This document shows positions 51,236 to 60,495 of a DNA stretch of 64,000 nucleotides, one piece after another. The translations under genes and the position numbers were made by a program. The DNA is taken from contig NZ_JNZA01000014.1 in the NCBI RefSeq assembly GCF_000717345.1, forward strand, positions 1 to 64,000. Direction: 5' to 3'. The notes beneath the pieces are model-generated. The model saw nothing but the letters and a program-made list of their open reading frames with translations. It was not told the origin of the DNA and ran no database searches. Each line of letters begins with the position of its first letter. Position 1 is the stretch's first letter. This DNA comes from Streptomyces lydicus (GTDB taxonomy: Bacteria; Actinomycetota; Actinomycetes; Streptomycetales; Streptomycetaceae).

Positions 51236-52855
51236 TCAGTTGTCCTTGAGGACGCCGGCGGTGCGGGCCTCGGTGAGCCACTCGGGGAACTCGACCATCA
51301 GCTGCTGGTAGAGCTCCTCGTGGGAGAGGCTGCGGGGCTCGCGGCCGGCGTGGAAGAAGCCGGCGTTGTCGACGCGGCGCTTCTCCGGGACGGTCAGGTC
51401 GTCGAGCTTGCGGAGGAAGTCGAAGCCCTTGGCCTCCGGGTCACCGAAGCCGATGAACTGCCAGAAGATGGGCAGTTCGGCCGCCTCGCACAGGGCCCGC
51501 TCGGCCGCCGGCTTGGACGTCGGGGCGCCGTCGGTCTGGAAGAGGACGAAGGCCGGGGCGGTGCTGCCGGACTTCTTGTAGTGCTCCACCACCGCGTTGA
51601 CGGCCCAGTGGTAGTTCGTACGGCCCATGTGGCCGAGGCCGGCGTGCAACTCCTCGATGCGGCCCTCGTAGTTGGTGAGGTCGATGTCGGCGGTGCCGTC
51701 GATGTCGGTGGAGAAGAAGACGACGGGGACGGTGGGGTCCTCGTCGAAGTGCGCGGCGAGGCCGAGGGCCTGTTCGGCGAGGTTCTGGACCGTGCCGTCC
51801 TTGTAGTAGTTGCGCATCGAGCCGGACCGGTCGAGGACGAGGTAGACGGCGGCGCGCTGGCTGGTGAGGCCGTGCTTCTCCAGGGTGGCCCCGGCGGCCT
51901 TGTAGAGGCCGAGGAGGGCGGGGGCAGCGGTGGGGAGGGAGGCACCGGGGGCGGCGTCTTCGGCGGCCTCGGTGACCGCGGTGGCGTCGGCGACCGCAGC
52001 GGCCTCGGTGGCCTCCGGCTCCGACGCGGCCGGCTCGGGGGCCGTCTCCGGGATCGCCTCGGGCTCGGTGGCGGCCTCAGCGGTCGTCTCCGGGGCCGTC
52101 TCCGGCTGCGGCTCGCTCGTCGGCTCGGCTTCTGCCTCCGCCTCCGGCGCTGCGTCGGCCTCGGCCTCGGCCTCGGACTGCGGCTCCGCGTCTGCGGTCT
52201 TCGCCTCGACGGGCTCCTCGACGGCCTCGACGACAGGCTCGACGGCCTCGACGACAGGCTCGGCGGCAGGAGTCGCGACCGGGGCCGGCTCCGGGGCCGG
52301 CGTGTCGAAAGCCTGGCTGACGAGGTCGGTGGTGGCCGGTGCGGCCTCGTCCTCGGCCTGCTCCGTGCTCGGGGCCTCGGCCTCGGCCTTGTCCTCGACC
52401 TCGGGCTCTGCCGTGGTCTCCGCCTTCGGCTCGGCCTCGGGCTCGGCTTCGGCGGTGGGCTCGGCCGCGGGCTCGGTTTCGGCCGTGGGCTCCGGCTCGG
52501 CCGTGGTCTTCTCGGCCGCTTCCGTCGTGGGCTCGTCCCGCACGTCGGCCGCGTCCCATACGTCGACGACGTCGGCGGTGTCCCGTGCGGGCGACTCGGT
52601 GCGGTCCACCGGGCTGCCCTGGGCCGGCAGGGTGGGGGCGGGCGTCGGCGCCGGGTCCGTGGCACGGTCGTCCGAGGGGGCCGTACGAGCGGCCGGAACC
52701 TCGGCTTCCGGGGCGGCGGCCGGCGTGGATTCCTCGCGGGCCTCCGGGATGGTCGCGGACTCCGGCTTGCCGGCGCCGCTCGGGGCCGCGCCGGATTCTT
52801 CACGGGTCGCCTTGGAGCGACCGAAAGCGTTGCGCAGCAGACTCCGAATGCCCAT
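51236..52855 (-). CDS. VWA-domain (TerF-like) protein with long acidic low-complexity region
   Basis: 539 residues. Residues 1-20 are basic ([19 protein letters not shown]). About residues 20-320 are almost only Glu, Ala, Pro, Thr and Val, with imperfect repeats such as [17 protein letters not shown]. The C-terminal about 220 residues are a von Willebrand A domain of the TerF type with MIDAS DRSGSM ([17 protein letters not shown]) and a later Thr/Asp set ([10 protein letters not shown]). Tellurite-cluster VWA proteins act in stress responses; no other ter gene is nearby. AAGAGAGG precedes ATG 52855. Confidence 0.82.
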   Translation of the reverse strand: MGIRSLLRNAFGRSKATREESGAAPSGAGKPESATIPEAREESTPAAAPEAEVPAARTAPSDDRATDPAPTPAPTLPAQGSPVDRTESPARDTADVVDVWDAADVRDEPTTEAAEKTTAEPEPTAETEPAAEPTAEAEPEAEPKAETTAEPEVEDKAEAEAPSTEQAEDEAAPATTDLVSQAFDTPAPEPAPVATPAAEPVVEAVEPVVEAVEEPVEAKTADAEPQSEAEAEADAAPEAEAEAEPTSEPQPETAPETTAEAATEPEAIPETAPEPAASEPEATEAAAVADATAVTEAAEDAAPGASLPTAAPALLGLYKAAGATLEKHGLTSQRAAVYLVLDRSGSMRNYYKDGTVQNLAEQALGLAAHFDEDPTVPVVFFSTDIDGTADIDLTNYEGRIEELHAGLGHMGRTNYHWAVNAVVEHYKKSGSTAPAFVLFQTDGAPTSKPAAERALCEAAELPIFWQFIGFGDPEAKGFDFLRKLDDLTVPEKRRVDNAGFFHAGREPRSLSHEELYQQLMVEFPEWLTEARTAGVLKDN

Positions 52856-53513
52856 CGGCGAACCTCTCTTGCGGGTGGTGGGTGCGGCGTATGTCCGTGA
52901 AGCGCGGACATGTCCCTGACCAGGACGGATACGTAAGCGTAGCGGCCGGGAAGGGCCTCATCGTGGGACCCCGCGCCTTGCGTGGTGGGCTATCCGGGGG
53001 GTCTGTCGGGCGAAGTGGTTTCGGCCGGCGGTGGGTGATCTTGCCGCGGTCGCATCGGTGCTGCGTACGGGGCTGATCGGTGGCCGTCGGGCGTCAAGGG
53101 GGTCGAGCGTCAGTGATGCGGGTGCGCCTGATGATGCGTGCCGAGTGGTCCGGGCTGCAAGAGGCGCAGGGGGACGGAGAGTTGAGATGAGGCAGGGGAG
53201 TTGTGAGGGAGGAGGGTGGCGGGAGCGGGGGTGTTCCGTGTGTGTAGGGGGAGATGGCGGGGTATCAGGGCAGGAAACCGTCCCGTGCGGCAGATTTCAC
53301 TTTTCTCCGCTTTCTCGGGCACTTTCCCCCCGCCGCCACATCACGCCCCGGAAACGAAGTGGCAAGAGGTGGGTAAGAACTGAGTCGTTCAGGTATCCGA
53401 TGCGCAGGTGTGCCCGTCTTCTCCGGTGACCATTGTCCCGAGCCGCCCGTTGTGCCTTAGGCGGCCGGTAAGAAGGCAAGAACCCTTCCGAGGGTGACGG
53501 GAGATGTGGGCGC
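52856..53513. other. Intergenic stretch of 658 bp without a supported gene
   Basis: It lies between divergent genes. The middle (53160-53240) is purine-rich (GAGG repeats) and 53280-53400 is pyrimidine-rich and then AT-richer than the average. Short open frames on both strands lack Streptomyces codon bias. It should hold the promoters of the VWA gene and the esterase gene, but I cannot name them. Confidence 0.5.
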
Positions 53514-54815
53514 ATGGGGCTGACCAGTCAGTCGCTCGAGTACACGGTGGTCGTGCTGGCGGTGGTCTGCGTGGCCGCCACGGTGTGGCTGTGGCCCCGG
53601 CTGTCGAAGCAGGGGGTCGGACCCGTGCTGGGCAGACTGGGCGCCATCGTGGTCACCCAGGTGTCGATCGTGTGCGCGCTCGCCCTCGCCGTGAATGCGA
53701 ACTTCGAGTTCTACGGCAACTGGGACGAGCTGCTGGGCAACAACGAGGAGGCGCCGGCCTCCGTGAGCCAGGGCGCCGGTCAGTACGCCTCGGTCGGCAA
53801 CCTCAAGGGCGGGCTGGTCCAGCCGGCCGGTCCGCAGGGCCTCGACCGGGTGACCGGGCTGCCCAAGGGCCCCGCCGACAAGGTGGGCAAGGTCGAGTCC
53901 GTACGGATCATCGGTCGCCGTACGCGCGCCATCAACCCGGGCTTCGTCTACCTGCCGCCGCAGTACTTCCAGCAGCAGTTCCGCCGGCAGCGCTTCCCCG
54001 TCATGGTCGTCATCAGCGGCTACCCCGGCGGAATCATGAACCTCGCGCAGCACCTCCAGGTGCCGCAGAACGCGGGCCGGCTGATCGCCCAGGGCAGGAT
54101 GCAGCCGACCGTGATCGTGATGGTGCGGCCGACGATCGCGCCGCCGCGGGACACCGAGTGCGTGGACGTGCCGGGCGGGCCGCAGGCCGAGACGTTCTTC
54201 ACCAAGGACCTGCCGGACGCCATGCGGTCGGCCTACCGGGTGGGCCACGACCCCAGCGCCTGGGGCGCGTTCGGGTACTCGTCCGGTGGTACGTGCTCGC
54301 TGCAGCTGGCGATGCGCAACCCGCATGCGTACACCTCGGCGGTCTCGCTCTCCGGTGACTACGCGATCAAGGACGACCTGACCACCGGCAGCCTCTTCGG
54401 CGCCGGCCCGGCGGGCGCCCAGCACGAGCGTGAGCACGACCTGCTGTGGCGGCTGAAGAACCTGCCCGCACCGCAGATCTCCGCGCTGGTGGCCAGCAGC
54501 CGCAAGGGCGAGGCGGATTACGGCGCCACCATGAAGTTCATCCACGCGGCCAAGGCGCCGATGACGGTCGACTCGATCATCCTGCCGCAGGGCAGCCACC
54601 AGTTCGCGACCTGGCGGCGCGAGGTCGTGCCCGCCCTGGAGTGGCAGAGCCGGCAGCTGACGTTCCCGCAGGACACCGAGGCCGTGCCGCCGCGGAAGAC
54701 GCCCCCCGCCAAGGCGGGCCAGGGCAGCGCCCCGGGCAGGACGGCCGGGCCGAGCAAGGCACCGGCGACGTCCGACGGCCGCCGCCGGGTGGAGGCGGAG
54801 CGACCGCGGAACTGA
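53514..54815 (+). CDS. Membrane-anchored esterase/alpha-beta hydrolase (esterase D/mycolyltransferase fold)
   Basis: 433 residues. Two N-terminal helices (YTVVVLAVVCVAATVWLW; AIVVTQVSIVCALALAV) anchor it. An extracytoplasmic PF00756-type alpha/beta hydrolase follows, with oxyanion region VVISGYPGG, nucleophile FGYSSGGTCSLQLA and a late His (QGSHQFATW). The family includes esterases and mycolyltransferase-like enzymes; the substrate is unknown. The last 45 residues are Pro/Ala/Lys-rich. GGGAGA lies upstream of ATG 53514. Confidence 0.82.
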   Translation: MGLTSQSLEYTVVVLAVVCVAATVWLWPRLSKQGVGPVLGRLGAIVVTQVSIVCALALAVNANFEFYGNWDELLGNNEEAPASVSQGAGQYASVGNLKGGLVQPAGPQGLDRVTGLPKGPADKVGKVESVRIIGRRTRAINPGFVYLPPQYFQQQFRRQRFPVMVVISGYPGGIMNLAQHLQVPQNAGRLIAQGRMQPTVIVMVRPTIAPPRDTECVDVPGGPQAETFFTKDLPDAMRSAYRVGHDPSAWGAFGYSSGGTCSLQLAMRNPHAYTSAVSLSGDYAIKDDLTTGSLFGAGPAGAQHEREHDLLWRLKNLPAPQISALVASSRKGEADYGATMKFIHAAKAPMTVDSIILPQGSHQFATWRREVVPALEWQSRQLTFPQDTEAVPPRKTPPAKAGQGSAPGRTAGPSKAPATSDGRRRVEAERPRN

Positions 54816-54833
54816 CCGCACAGGAACAGCGCA

Positions 54834-54860
54834 GGGGCGCCGGGACTTTCCCGGCGCCCC
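54834..54860 (+). terminator. Terminator of the esterase gene
   Basis: GGGGCGCCGGG (54834-54844) pairs perfectly with CCCGGCGCCCC (54850-54860) around ACTTT, followed by TCTCT, 18 bases past the stop. Confidence 0.8.
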
Positions 54861-55010
54861 TCTCTGCGTAGGAGGGGATCCCGCCGGGGGTTTGTTTGTT
54901 CGGGGCGTGCCGCCTCTGGGGCCCACGTGATCTGTACATGATCCCTGCGGCCGCGGGTAACCGACGGAACCTCGGGCACACGGCCCGTCCCGTCGACCCG
55001 GGAGGCTCTC

Positions 55011-55574
55011 ATGGTGCGTACGCAACCGGCTGATGAAGGGCGGCCGTTGGCGGCTGCGCGCGCCCCGCTGGCCGTGCGGATCCTGCTGCTGGTGGTCGCG
55101 TTCGCCGCGATGGTGGCCTTCGCGGCGCTGCTGGCCCGGATCACACTGACCCCGTCGGCCGCTTCGGTCCCGCTGACCCACCCCAATCTGCGTCCGGGTG
55201 CGTCGATCCGGGACTACCTCGGTGCGCCGAACCTGGCGGACGCGGCCAAGCAACTCGGCGGCAACGTGGTGCTGGGCGTGCCGTTCGGCGTGCTGTGGCC
55301 GGTGCTGGAGCCGCGGGCGCGCGGGCTGGTGCGGGTGGGGGTGGCGACCGCACTGGTGATGCTGCTGGTGGAGCTGGTGCAGGGGGCGCTGGTCACCGGC
55401 CGGGCGTTCGACATCGACGACGTGATCCTCAACTGCGCCGGCGCGCTGCTCGGCTATCTGCTGCTGGGGCGCCGGCTCGGGCGGGCCGTCCATCCGCGGC
55501 GCCGGCACTGGTGGCACCGGCTGTCCGGCGGGCGGCCGGCGGCCGGCGCCAAGTCCTCGGGCGCGGAAGGCTGA
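55011..55574 (+). CDS. VanZ-like family membrane protein
   Basis: 187 residues with about four helices. It has the VanZ pattern: a first helix (LAVRILLLVVAFAAMVAFAALL), then GGNVVLGVPFGVLWPVL, LVELVQGALVTGRAFDIDDVILN and a final LLGYLLLG helix. VanZ proteins are linked to low-level teicoplanin resistance, but most homologues have no known role. GTG or ATG near 55011 has GGGAGG upstream. It is convergent with the polysaccharide deacetylase gene. Confidence 0.85.
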   Translation: MVRTQPADEGRPLAAARAPLAVRILLLVVAFAAMVAFAALLARITLTPSAASVPLTHPNLRPGASIRDYLGAPNLADAAKQLGGNVVLGVPFGVLWPVLEPRARGLVRVGVATALVMLLVELVQGALVTGRAFDIDDVILNCAGALLGYLLLGRRLGRAVHPRRRHWWHRLSGGRPAAGAKSSGAEG

Positions 55575-55614
55575 GGACGCCCGCCGGGCGCGGTGGCGAC
55601 GGCCCCGCGGCGCT

Positions 55615-56481
55615 CTACGGCCGGTAGACCATGCCCGGTTCCGGCTTCGCCGGCGACAGCAGCTGGGAGACCGTGACGACGGTGTAGCCGCGCTTCTTCA
55701 GCTCCTTGAGGATGCCGGGGACGGCCGGCACGGTGCCCCGGTAGATGTCGTGCAGCAGGATGATGCCGTCGCGTTCGGTCTGCTCCAGCACGCGCTTGGT
55801 GATCAGGGCCGAGTCGTTGGTCTGGTAGTCCTTGGCGGTCACGCTCCACAGGACCTGCGCCAGCCCGAGTTCCTTGCTGATCCGGGAGACCTCGCCGTCG
55901 GTCCGGCCCTGCGGCGGGCGCATCAGCCGGGGCGTCTTGCCGGTGATCCTGTGGACCGCGTCCTGGAGGCGGGACAGCTCGCGCTTGGCCTCGGCGGGGT
56001 CGATCTCGGTGAGGATCTGGTGCGACCAGGTGTGGTTGGCCAGCTCATGGCCCTCGGCGTCGATCCGCTTCACCTCGGCGGGGCGCTTGTCGACGTGGTT
56101 CTTGCCGAGCATGAAGAAGGTGGCGTGCACCTGCTCCTTCTTCAGGATGTCCAGCAGGCGGCCGGTGTTCTCGCTGGGGCCGGCGTCGAAGGTGAGCGCC
56201 ACGCACTTGGCCTTGCGGCAGTCGACCTCCGGCCCGGCGCCGCCCCCGTCCCTGGCCGACCCGTCCTTCCCCGCACTGTTCTTCCCGGCCCCGTTCTTGC
56301 CGTCCGCGTCCGCGGCGAGCCGGGCGTCCTTCTCCTTCACGGCGGCCGCCGGTGCGTCGGCGCGGGCGTCGGCCGGCGCGGTGACGTCGTAGGTGGCGCA
56401 GCCGCTGAGGGCCAGGACCAGCGAGGTGGCCGTCAGCAGTCCGGCTATGGACGTGCTCCGGGCCGTGGGGGTCTTCGGCAT
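55615..56481 (-). CDS. Polysaccharide deacetylase lipoprotein (NodB domain)
   Basis: 288 residues. A lipoprotein signal (lipobox LALSGC, Cys about residue 28) and a short Lys/Gly linker precede a NodB domain. Motif 1 is TFDAGPS, motif 2 HELANHTWSH, motif 3 RPPQGRTDG, and motif 5 ILLHDIY. The second Asp of the usual TFDDGP is Ala here, a variant common in actinobacterial members; the catalytic first Asp and the His pair are kept. It probably deacetylates peptidoglycan or another wall glycan. ATG 56481 has GAAAAGAG upstream. Confidence 0.88.
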   Translation of the reverse strand: MPKTPTARSTSIAGLLTATSLVLALSGCATYDVTAPADARADAPAAAVKEKDARLAADADGKNGAGKNSAGKDGSARDGGGAGPEVDCRKAKCVALTFDAGPSENTGRLLDILKKEQVHATFFMLGKNHVDKRPAEVKRIDAEGHELANHTWSHQILTEIDPAEAKRELSRLQDAVHRITGKTPRLMRPPQGRTDGEVSRISKELGLAQVLWSVTAKDYQTNDSALITKRVLEQTERDGIILLHDIYRGTVPAVPGILKELKKRGYTVVTVSQLLSPAKPEPGMVYRP

Positions 56482-56608
56482 GGGGGCTCTTTTCGGACGC
56501 GGGCGGTCGAGGGCGAGCCCGCTTCCGGGCAGGGCGAAGCCGGCGCGGGCCGGGGCGCGCCCGGCCGCGCCGACCACCGGTCGCACCGGTTCCAGGGGCT
56601 CGAAAGGC

Positions 56609-56654
56609 ACTATACATAGGTAGTACACACTCGATGTATACGTGGGGTGTGTAC
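56609..56654. promoter_or_regulatory. AT-rich divergent promoter with inverted repeats
   Basis: Minus-strand TATAGT (56614-56609) is a near-consensus -10 for the deacetylase gene. GTACACAC (56623-56630) and GTGTGTAC (56647-56654) form an inverted repeat around GTATAC (56636-56641). This is the most AT-rich spot nearby and a likely operator region for the deacetylase gene and the Opu operon. Confidence 0.55.
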
Positions 56655-56718
56655 GGTCGGGCGCACGATCGGACGCCTCCGCCGTGCCGCTCCGCTCCCG
56701 CCGGGGTGGACTCGTAGC

Positions 56719-57468
56719 GTGACCGCACCGCCGCCCGACGACTGCCTGGCCCAAAACGCATGGATCTGCGGCGAGTACCTGAGCACCCGCCGGCAGATCC
56801 TGCTCGACGCGGTCCTCCAGCACCTCCAGCTCACCGTCGTCTCGGTGGCGCTCGGGCTGGTCATCGCGGTGCCGCTGGCGCTGCTGGCCCGCCGCCGGCG
56901 CTGGACGGTCGGGCCGGTGCTCGGCATCACGACGCTGATCTACACGATCCCGTCGCTGGCGATGTTCTCGCTGCTGCTGCCGTTCTACGGGCTCTCCGCG
57001 ACCCTCGTCGTGGTCGGTCTCGCGCTCTACTCCCTCACCCTGCTCGTGCGGAACCTCCTGGCCGGGCTGAACGGCGTGCCCGCCGAGGCCAAGGAGGCCG
57101 CCCGCGGCATGGGCTACGGGCCGACGCGCCAACTGCTCACCGTCGAGCTGCCGCTGGCCCTGCCCACCGCGATGGCCGGGCTGCGGATCGCCACGGTCTC
57201 CGCGGTCGCGCTCACCACCGTCGGCGCGATCGTCGGGTACGGCGGACTGGGCAACCTCATCTACGCCGGGATGAACTCGTTCTTCAAGGCGCAGGTGCTC
57301 ACCGCGTCCGTGCTGTGCGTGGTCATCGCGGTCGTCCTCGACCTGCTGCTGCTCGGGGCGGAACGGCTGCTGACGCCCTGGCGGCGGGCGAGCGGCAAGG
57401 ACCGGGTGCGAAGCCGGGCCGGATCAGGGATCAGGCGGCCGGTCGCGGCGCCGGGGCGGCGCACATGA
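56719..57468 (+). CDS. Osmoprotectant ABC transporter permease (OpuCB-like)
   Basis: 249 residues with about six helices and the binding-protein-dependent permease EAA loop (AKEAARGMGYGPTRQLLTVELPL in slightly longer form). It belongs to the OpuC/ProW permease family for glycine betaine, choline or related solutes. GTG 56719 is taken as the start (TAPPPDDCLAQNAWICGEYL) with GGTGGA eight bases upstream. It overlaps the next permease gene by four bases (ATGA). Confidence 0.86.
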   Translation: MTAPPPDDCLAQNAWICGEYLSTRRQILLDAVLQHLQLTVVSVALGLVIAVPLALLARRRRWTVGPVLGITTLIYTIPSLAMFSLLLPFYGLSATLVVVGLALYSLTLLVRNLLAGLNGVPAEAKEAARGMGYGPTRQLLTVELPLALPTAMAGLRIATVSAVALTTVGAIVGYGGLGNLIYAGMNSFFKAQVLTASVLCVVIAVVLDLLLLGAERLLTPWRRASGKDRVRSRAGSGIRRPVAAPGRRT

Positions 57469-58139
57469 ACACCCTCTCCGCGGTCTGGGACTGGCTGACC
57501 ACCGGTGCCAACTGGGCGGGGGAGAACGGCGTCTGGCACCGCCTGGAACAGCACCTCGTGCTCACCTTCGCCTGTCTGGCCCTCAGCGCCCTGATCGCCC
57601 TGCCGGTCGCGCTGACCCTCGGCCACCTCGGGCGCGGTGGCGCGCTGGCGGTCAACCTCGCCAACGTCGGACGCGCGGTGCCCACCTTCGCCGTCCTCGT
57701 CCTGCTGCTGCTCACCCCCCTCGGGCGGCACGGGCAGTGGCCGACGATCATCGCGCTGGTGCTGTTCGCCATTCCGCCGTTGCTGACCAACGCGTACGTG
57801 GGTATGCGCGAGGTGGACCAGGACGTCGTACGGGCCGCGCGAGGGATGGGAATGACCGGGACACAACTGGTGTGGCGGGTCGAGATGCCGCTCGCCTTTC
57901 CCCTGGTGCTGACCGGCATCCGGATCGCCGCGGTCCAGCTCGTGGCCACCGCCACACTCGCCGCGCTGGTGGGCGGCGGCGGGCTGGGCCGGATCATCAC
58001 CGCGGGCTTCAACCTCGCCAGCACCCCGCAGGTGGTGGCCGGTGCGGTGCTGGTGGCGGTGTTCGCGCTGCTGATGGAGGCCGCCTTCGAGCTCGTCGAG
58101 CGGCGGGCGCCGGGGTGGGTACGGGGGCGGGCCCGGTGA
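57465..58139 (+). CDS. Osmoprotectant ABC transporter permease (OpuCD-like)
   Basis: 224 residues with five to six helices. The EAA-type loop is VRAARGMGMTGTQLVWRVEMP. It pairs with the preceding permease to form the heterodimeric membrane channel. The ATG overlaps the upstream stop, and its own stop overlaps the start of the binding-protein gene (GTGA), so the three plus-strand genes are coupled. Confidence 0.88.
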   Translation: MNTLSAVWDWLTTGANWAGENGVWHRLEQHLVLTFACLALSALIALPVALTLGHLGRGGALAVNLANVGRAVPTFAVLVLLLLTPLGRHGQWPTIIALVLFAIPPLLTNAYVGMREVDQDVVRAARGMGMTGTQLVWRVEMPLAFPLVLTGIRIAAVQLVATATLAALVGGGGLGRIITAGFNLASTPQVVAGAVLVAVFALLMEAAFELVERRAPGWVRGRAR

Positions 58140-59095
58140 GGGCCGGGCGCACCGCCCTCGCGGCAGCCACCGTCCTCGCGGTCGTGGGCCTCACCGGCTG
58201 TGCGACCGGTCCTTCCCTGGAGACCCGCTCCGCGATCACCGCCGCGCCGGGGGACAGCCGCGATCTGGCGATCGGTTCGGCCGGCTTCACCGAGAGCGAG
58301 TTGCTCGCCCACATGTATGCGGCGCTGCTCGACCACGCCGGCTACCGGACCCATATCGTCACCGTCGGCAACCGTGAGCTGTACGAACCCGCGCTGGAGG
58401 CCGGCCAGATCGATGTCGTCCCCGAGTACGCCGCCACCTTCGCCGACTGGCTCCACGCCAAGAACAGGGGCTCCAAGGCGCCCCCGGTCGCCTCGCCCGA
58501 CCTGAACGCCACAATGGCCGCGCTGCGCGGGCTCACCGCACCCCGCGGTCTGACCGCCCTCCCGGCCGGCCGGGCCGTCGATCAGAACGCCTTCGCGGTG
58601 AGCGCCGCCTACGCCCGCGAGCACCACCTCAAGACCCTCAGCGACCTGGGCCGCGCCAAGCTGCCGGTGCGCCTCGCGGCGGGTGACGAGTGCGTCCAGC
58701 GGCCGTTCTGCGCCCCGGGGCTGAAGAAGAAGTACGGGATCAACATCACCGCCATCGACCCGAAGGGCGTCGGCACCACGCCCGCGAAGCAGGCCGTGCA
58801 GAACGGGCAGGACCAGCTGGTGCTGACCACCAGCACCGATGCCACCCTCGACCAGTTCGGGCTGGTGCTGCTCACCGACGACAAGAAGCTCCAGAACGCC
58901 GATTACGTCCTCCCCGTCGTCAACCGCGCCCGCGCGGGCGGTCCCCGACCGGCCGCCGCGCTCAACCGCCTCAACAAGGTTTTGACCACCGCCGATCTGG
59001 CGCGGCTCAACGAGCAGGTGGACAGCTGGCGGCGGCTTCCGGCGGATGTGGCGCGCCACTACCTCGAAGCGAAGGGGCTGTTGCCGAAGAGCTGA
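58136..59095 (+). CDS. Osmoprotectant-binding lipoprotein (OpuCC-like)
   Basis: 319 residues. A lipoprotein signal peptide with lipobox VGLTGC (Cys about residue 22) leads to an OpuAC-type solute-binding domain (IGSAGFTESELLAHMYAALL; GQIDVVPEYAATFADWL; TSTDATLDQFGLVLLTDDK). It captures quaternary amines such as glycine betaine or carnitine outside the membrane. The start is coupled to the permease stop. Two parS sites lie between its stop and the convergent ATPase gene. Confidence 0.9.
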   Translation: MRAGRTALAAATVLAVVGLTGCATGPSLETRSAITAAPGDSRDLAIGSAGFTESELLAHMYAALLDHAGYRTHIVTVGNRELYEPALEAGQIDVVPEYAATFADWLHAKNRGSKAPPVASPDLNATMAALRGLTAPRGLTALPAGRAVDQNAFAVSAAYAREHHLKTLSDLGRAKLPVRLAAGDECVQRPFCAPGLKKKYGINITAIDPKGVGTTPAKQAVQNGQDQLVLTTSTDATLDQFGLVLLTDDKKLQNADYVLPVVNRARAGGPRPAAALNRLNKVLTTADLARLNEQVDSWRRLPADVARHYLEAKGLLPKS

Positions 59096-59149
59096 GCGGG
59101 CGGCCGGTGGTGCCTCCGGGAGACCGTCCAGCAGGGCCGCCGGGCAGGT

Positions 59150-59163
59150 GTTTCACGTGAAAC
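59150..59163. promoter_or_regulatory. parS: parS centromere site
   Basis: Exact GTTTCACGTGAAAC between convergent Opu genes. Flanking bases do not extend the dyad far. Confidence 0.9.
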
Positions 59164-59224
59164 GCCACCGAGGCAGTCAGGGCCGGCGTGTCAGGGGAAG
59201 CGGCGCCAAGCCGGCCCCGCTGCT

Positions 59225-59238
59225 GTTTCACGTGAAAC
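59225..59238. promoter_or_regulatory. parS: parS centromere site
   Basis: Exact GTTTCACGTGAAAC, 75 bp from the previous site, 27 bp from the ATPase gene stop. Confidence 0.9.
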
Positions 59239-59264
59239 CGGCCCCGCCCACCCCTGAGGCGTGC

Positions 59265-60422
59265 TCACTCGGTGGGCACCGAATCCACCTCGGCCCGCTC
59301 CCGCGGCACCCCCCGCTCGTCCGAGTCGATCGTGCGGCGCAGCGCCTCATGGAGCGTGGTCGGGGTGAGCACCCCCAGGAAGCGCCGGCTGTCCAGGACC
59401 GCGATCCAGCCGGCGTCGTGCTTCAGCATTTCGCTGAAGGCGGCCTTGAGGGTGCCGGTGACCGGTACCCACGCCTCCATACGGCGGGCGTGGTCCGCGA
59501 CCGTGCCGTCCCTGCCGGCCAGTTCCTCGGTGCCCACCCAGCCGTGCAGGGCGCCGTTCTCGTCGAGCACCACCGCCCAGCGGGCGCCCTCGGCCCGCAG
59601 GCGCCGGGCCGCCCCGGCGGCCGGCTCCCCGAGACGGGCGAACGGTGGGCGTTCCAGGTCCCCACGGTCGATGCCGGTGACCGACAGCTGTTTCAACGCC
59701 CGGTCGCTGCCGACGAATTCGGCAACGTAGGGGGTGGCCGGGGCACCCAGGACGCTCGCCGGGGTGTCGTACTGCTCGATCCGGCCCTCGCCGTAGACCG
59801 CGATCCGGTCGCCGAGCCGGATGGCCTCCTCGATGTCATGGGTGACCAGCAGCACCGTCTTGTGCATGGTGGCCTGGAGACGCAGGAACTCCTTCTGGAG
59901 CCGTTCACGGACGACCGGGTCGACCGCGCCGAACGGCTCGTCCATCAGCAGGACGGGCGGATCGGCGGCCAGCGCCCTGGCCACCCCGACCCGCTGGCGC
60001 TGACCGCCGGAGAGCTGTTCGGGATAGCGCGAGCCGTGGACGGCCGGATCGAGGCCGACCAGTTCGAGGAGTTCGGCGGCCCGCTCGCGTGCCTTGGCCT
60101 TCTTCCAGCCGGTCAGGAAGGGCACCGTGGCGGTGTTGTCGAGGACGGTGCGGTGCGGGAAGAGCCCGGTCTGCTGGATGACGTAGCCGATCCGGCGGCG
60201 CAGCTGGACCGGGTCGACGCCGGCGACGTCCGCGCCGTCGACGTAGATCTTCCCGTCCGTGGGGTCGATGAGCCGGTTCACCATCATCATCGTCGTGGTC
60301 TTGCCGCACCCTGACGGCCCGACGAGCGTCACCAGCTCCCCCTCCTCGACCTCGAAGGAGAGGTCGTCGACGGCGGTGGTGCCGTCGGGGTAGCGCTTGG
60401 TGACGGACGCGAACCGGATCAT
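59265..60422 (-). CDS. Osmoprotectant ABC transporter ATPase with CBS domains (OpuCA-like)
   Basis: 385 residues. Walker A GPSGCGKTT, signature LSGGQRQR and Walker B VLLMDEPFGAVDP are all present in the N-terminal 240 residues. The C-terminal part (about 260-370) holds a CBS pair that senses ionic strength or nucleotides in OpuA-type systems. It faces the permease/binding-protein operon tail to tail, so the system is split over two transcripts. The OmpR-like regulator gene lies 73 bp upstream on the same strand. Confidence 0.9.
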   Translation of the reverse strand: MIRFASVTKRYPDGTTAVDDLSFEVEEGELVTLVGPSGCGKTTTMMMVNRLIDPTDGKIYVDGADVAGVDPVQLRRRIGYVIQQTGLFPHRTVLDNTATVPFLTGWKKAKARERAAELLELVGLDPAVHGSRYPEQLSGGQRQRVGVARALAADPPVLLMDEPFGAVDPVVRERLQKEFLRLQATMHKTVLLVTHDIEEAIRLGDRIAVYGEGRIEQYDTPASVLGAPATPYVAEFVGSDRALKQLSVTGIDRGDLERPPFARLGEPAAGAARRLRAEGARWAVVLDENGALHGWVGTEELAGRDGTVADHARRMEAWVPVTGTLKAAFSEMLKHDAGWIAVLDSRRFLGVLTPTTLHEALRRTIDSDERGVPRERAEVDSVPTE

Positions 60423-60495
60423 TGCGCCATTGAATCCCGCTGCCCCGGGGCGGTCCCGTCATGCGGGCAATCGGGTGGGGCGCGGCCACGGGCCG

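Noticed and set aside
53031..53429. Open frames in the 658-bp gap before the esterase gene (132 residues on plus, 70 on minus)
   Set aside because: Codon use is unlike real genes here, no ribosome site is convincing, and the products look random.
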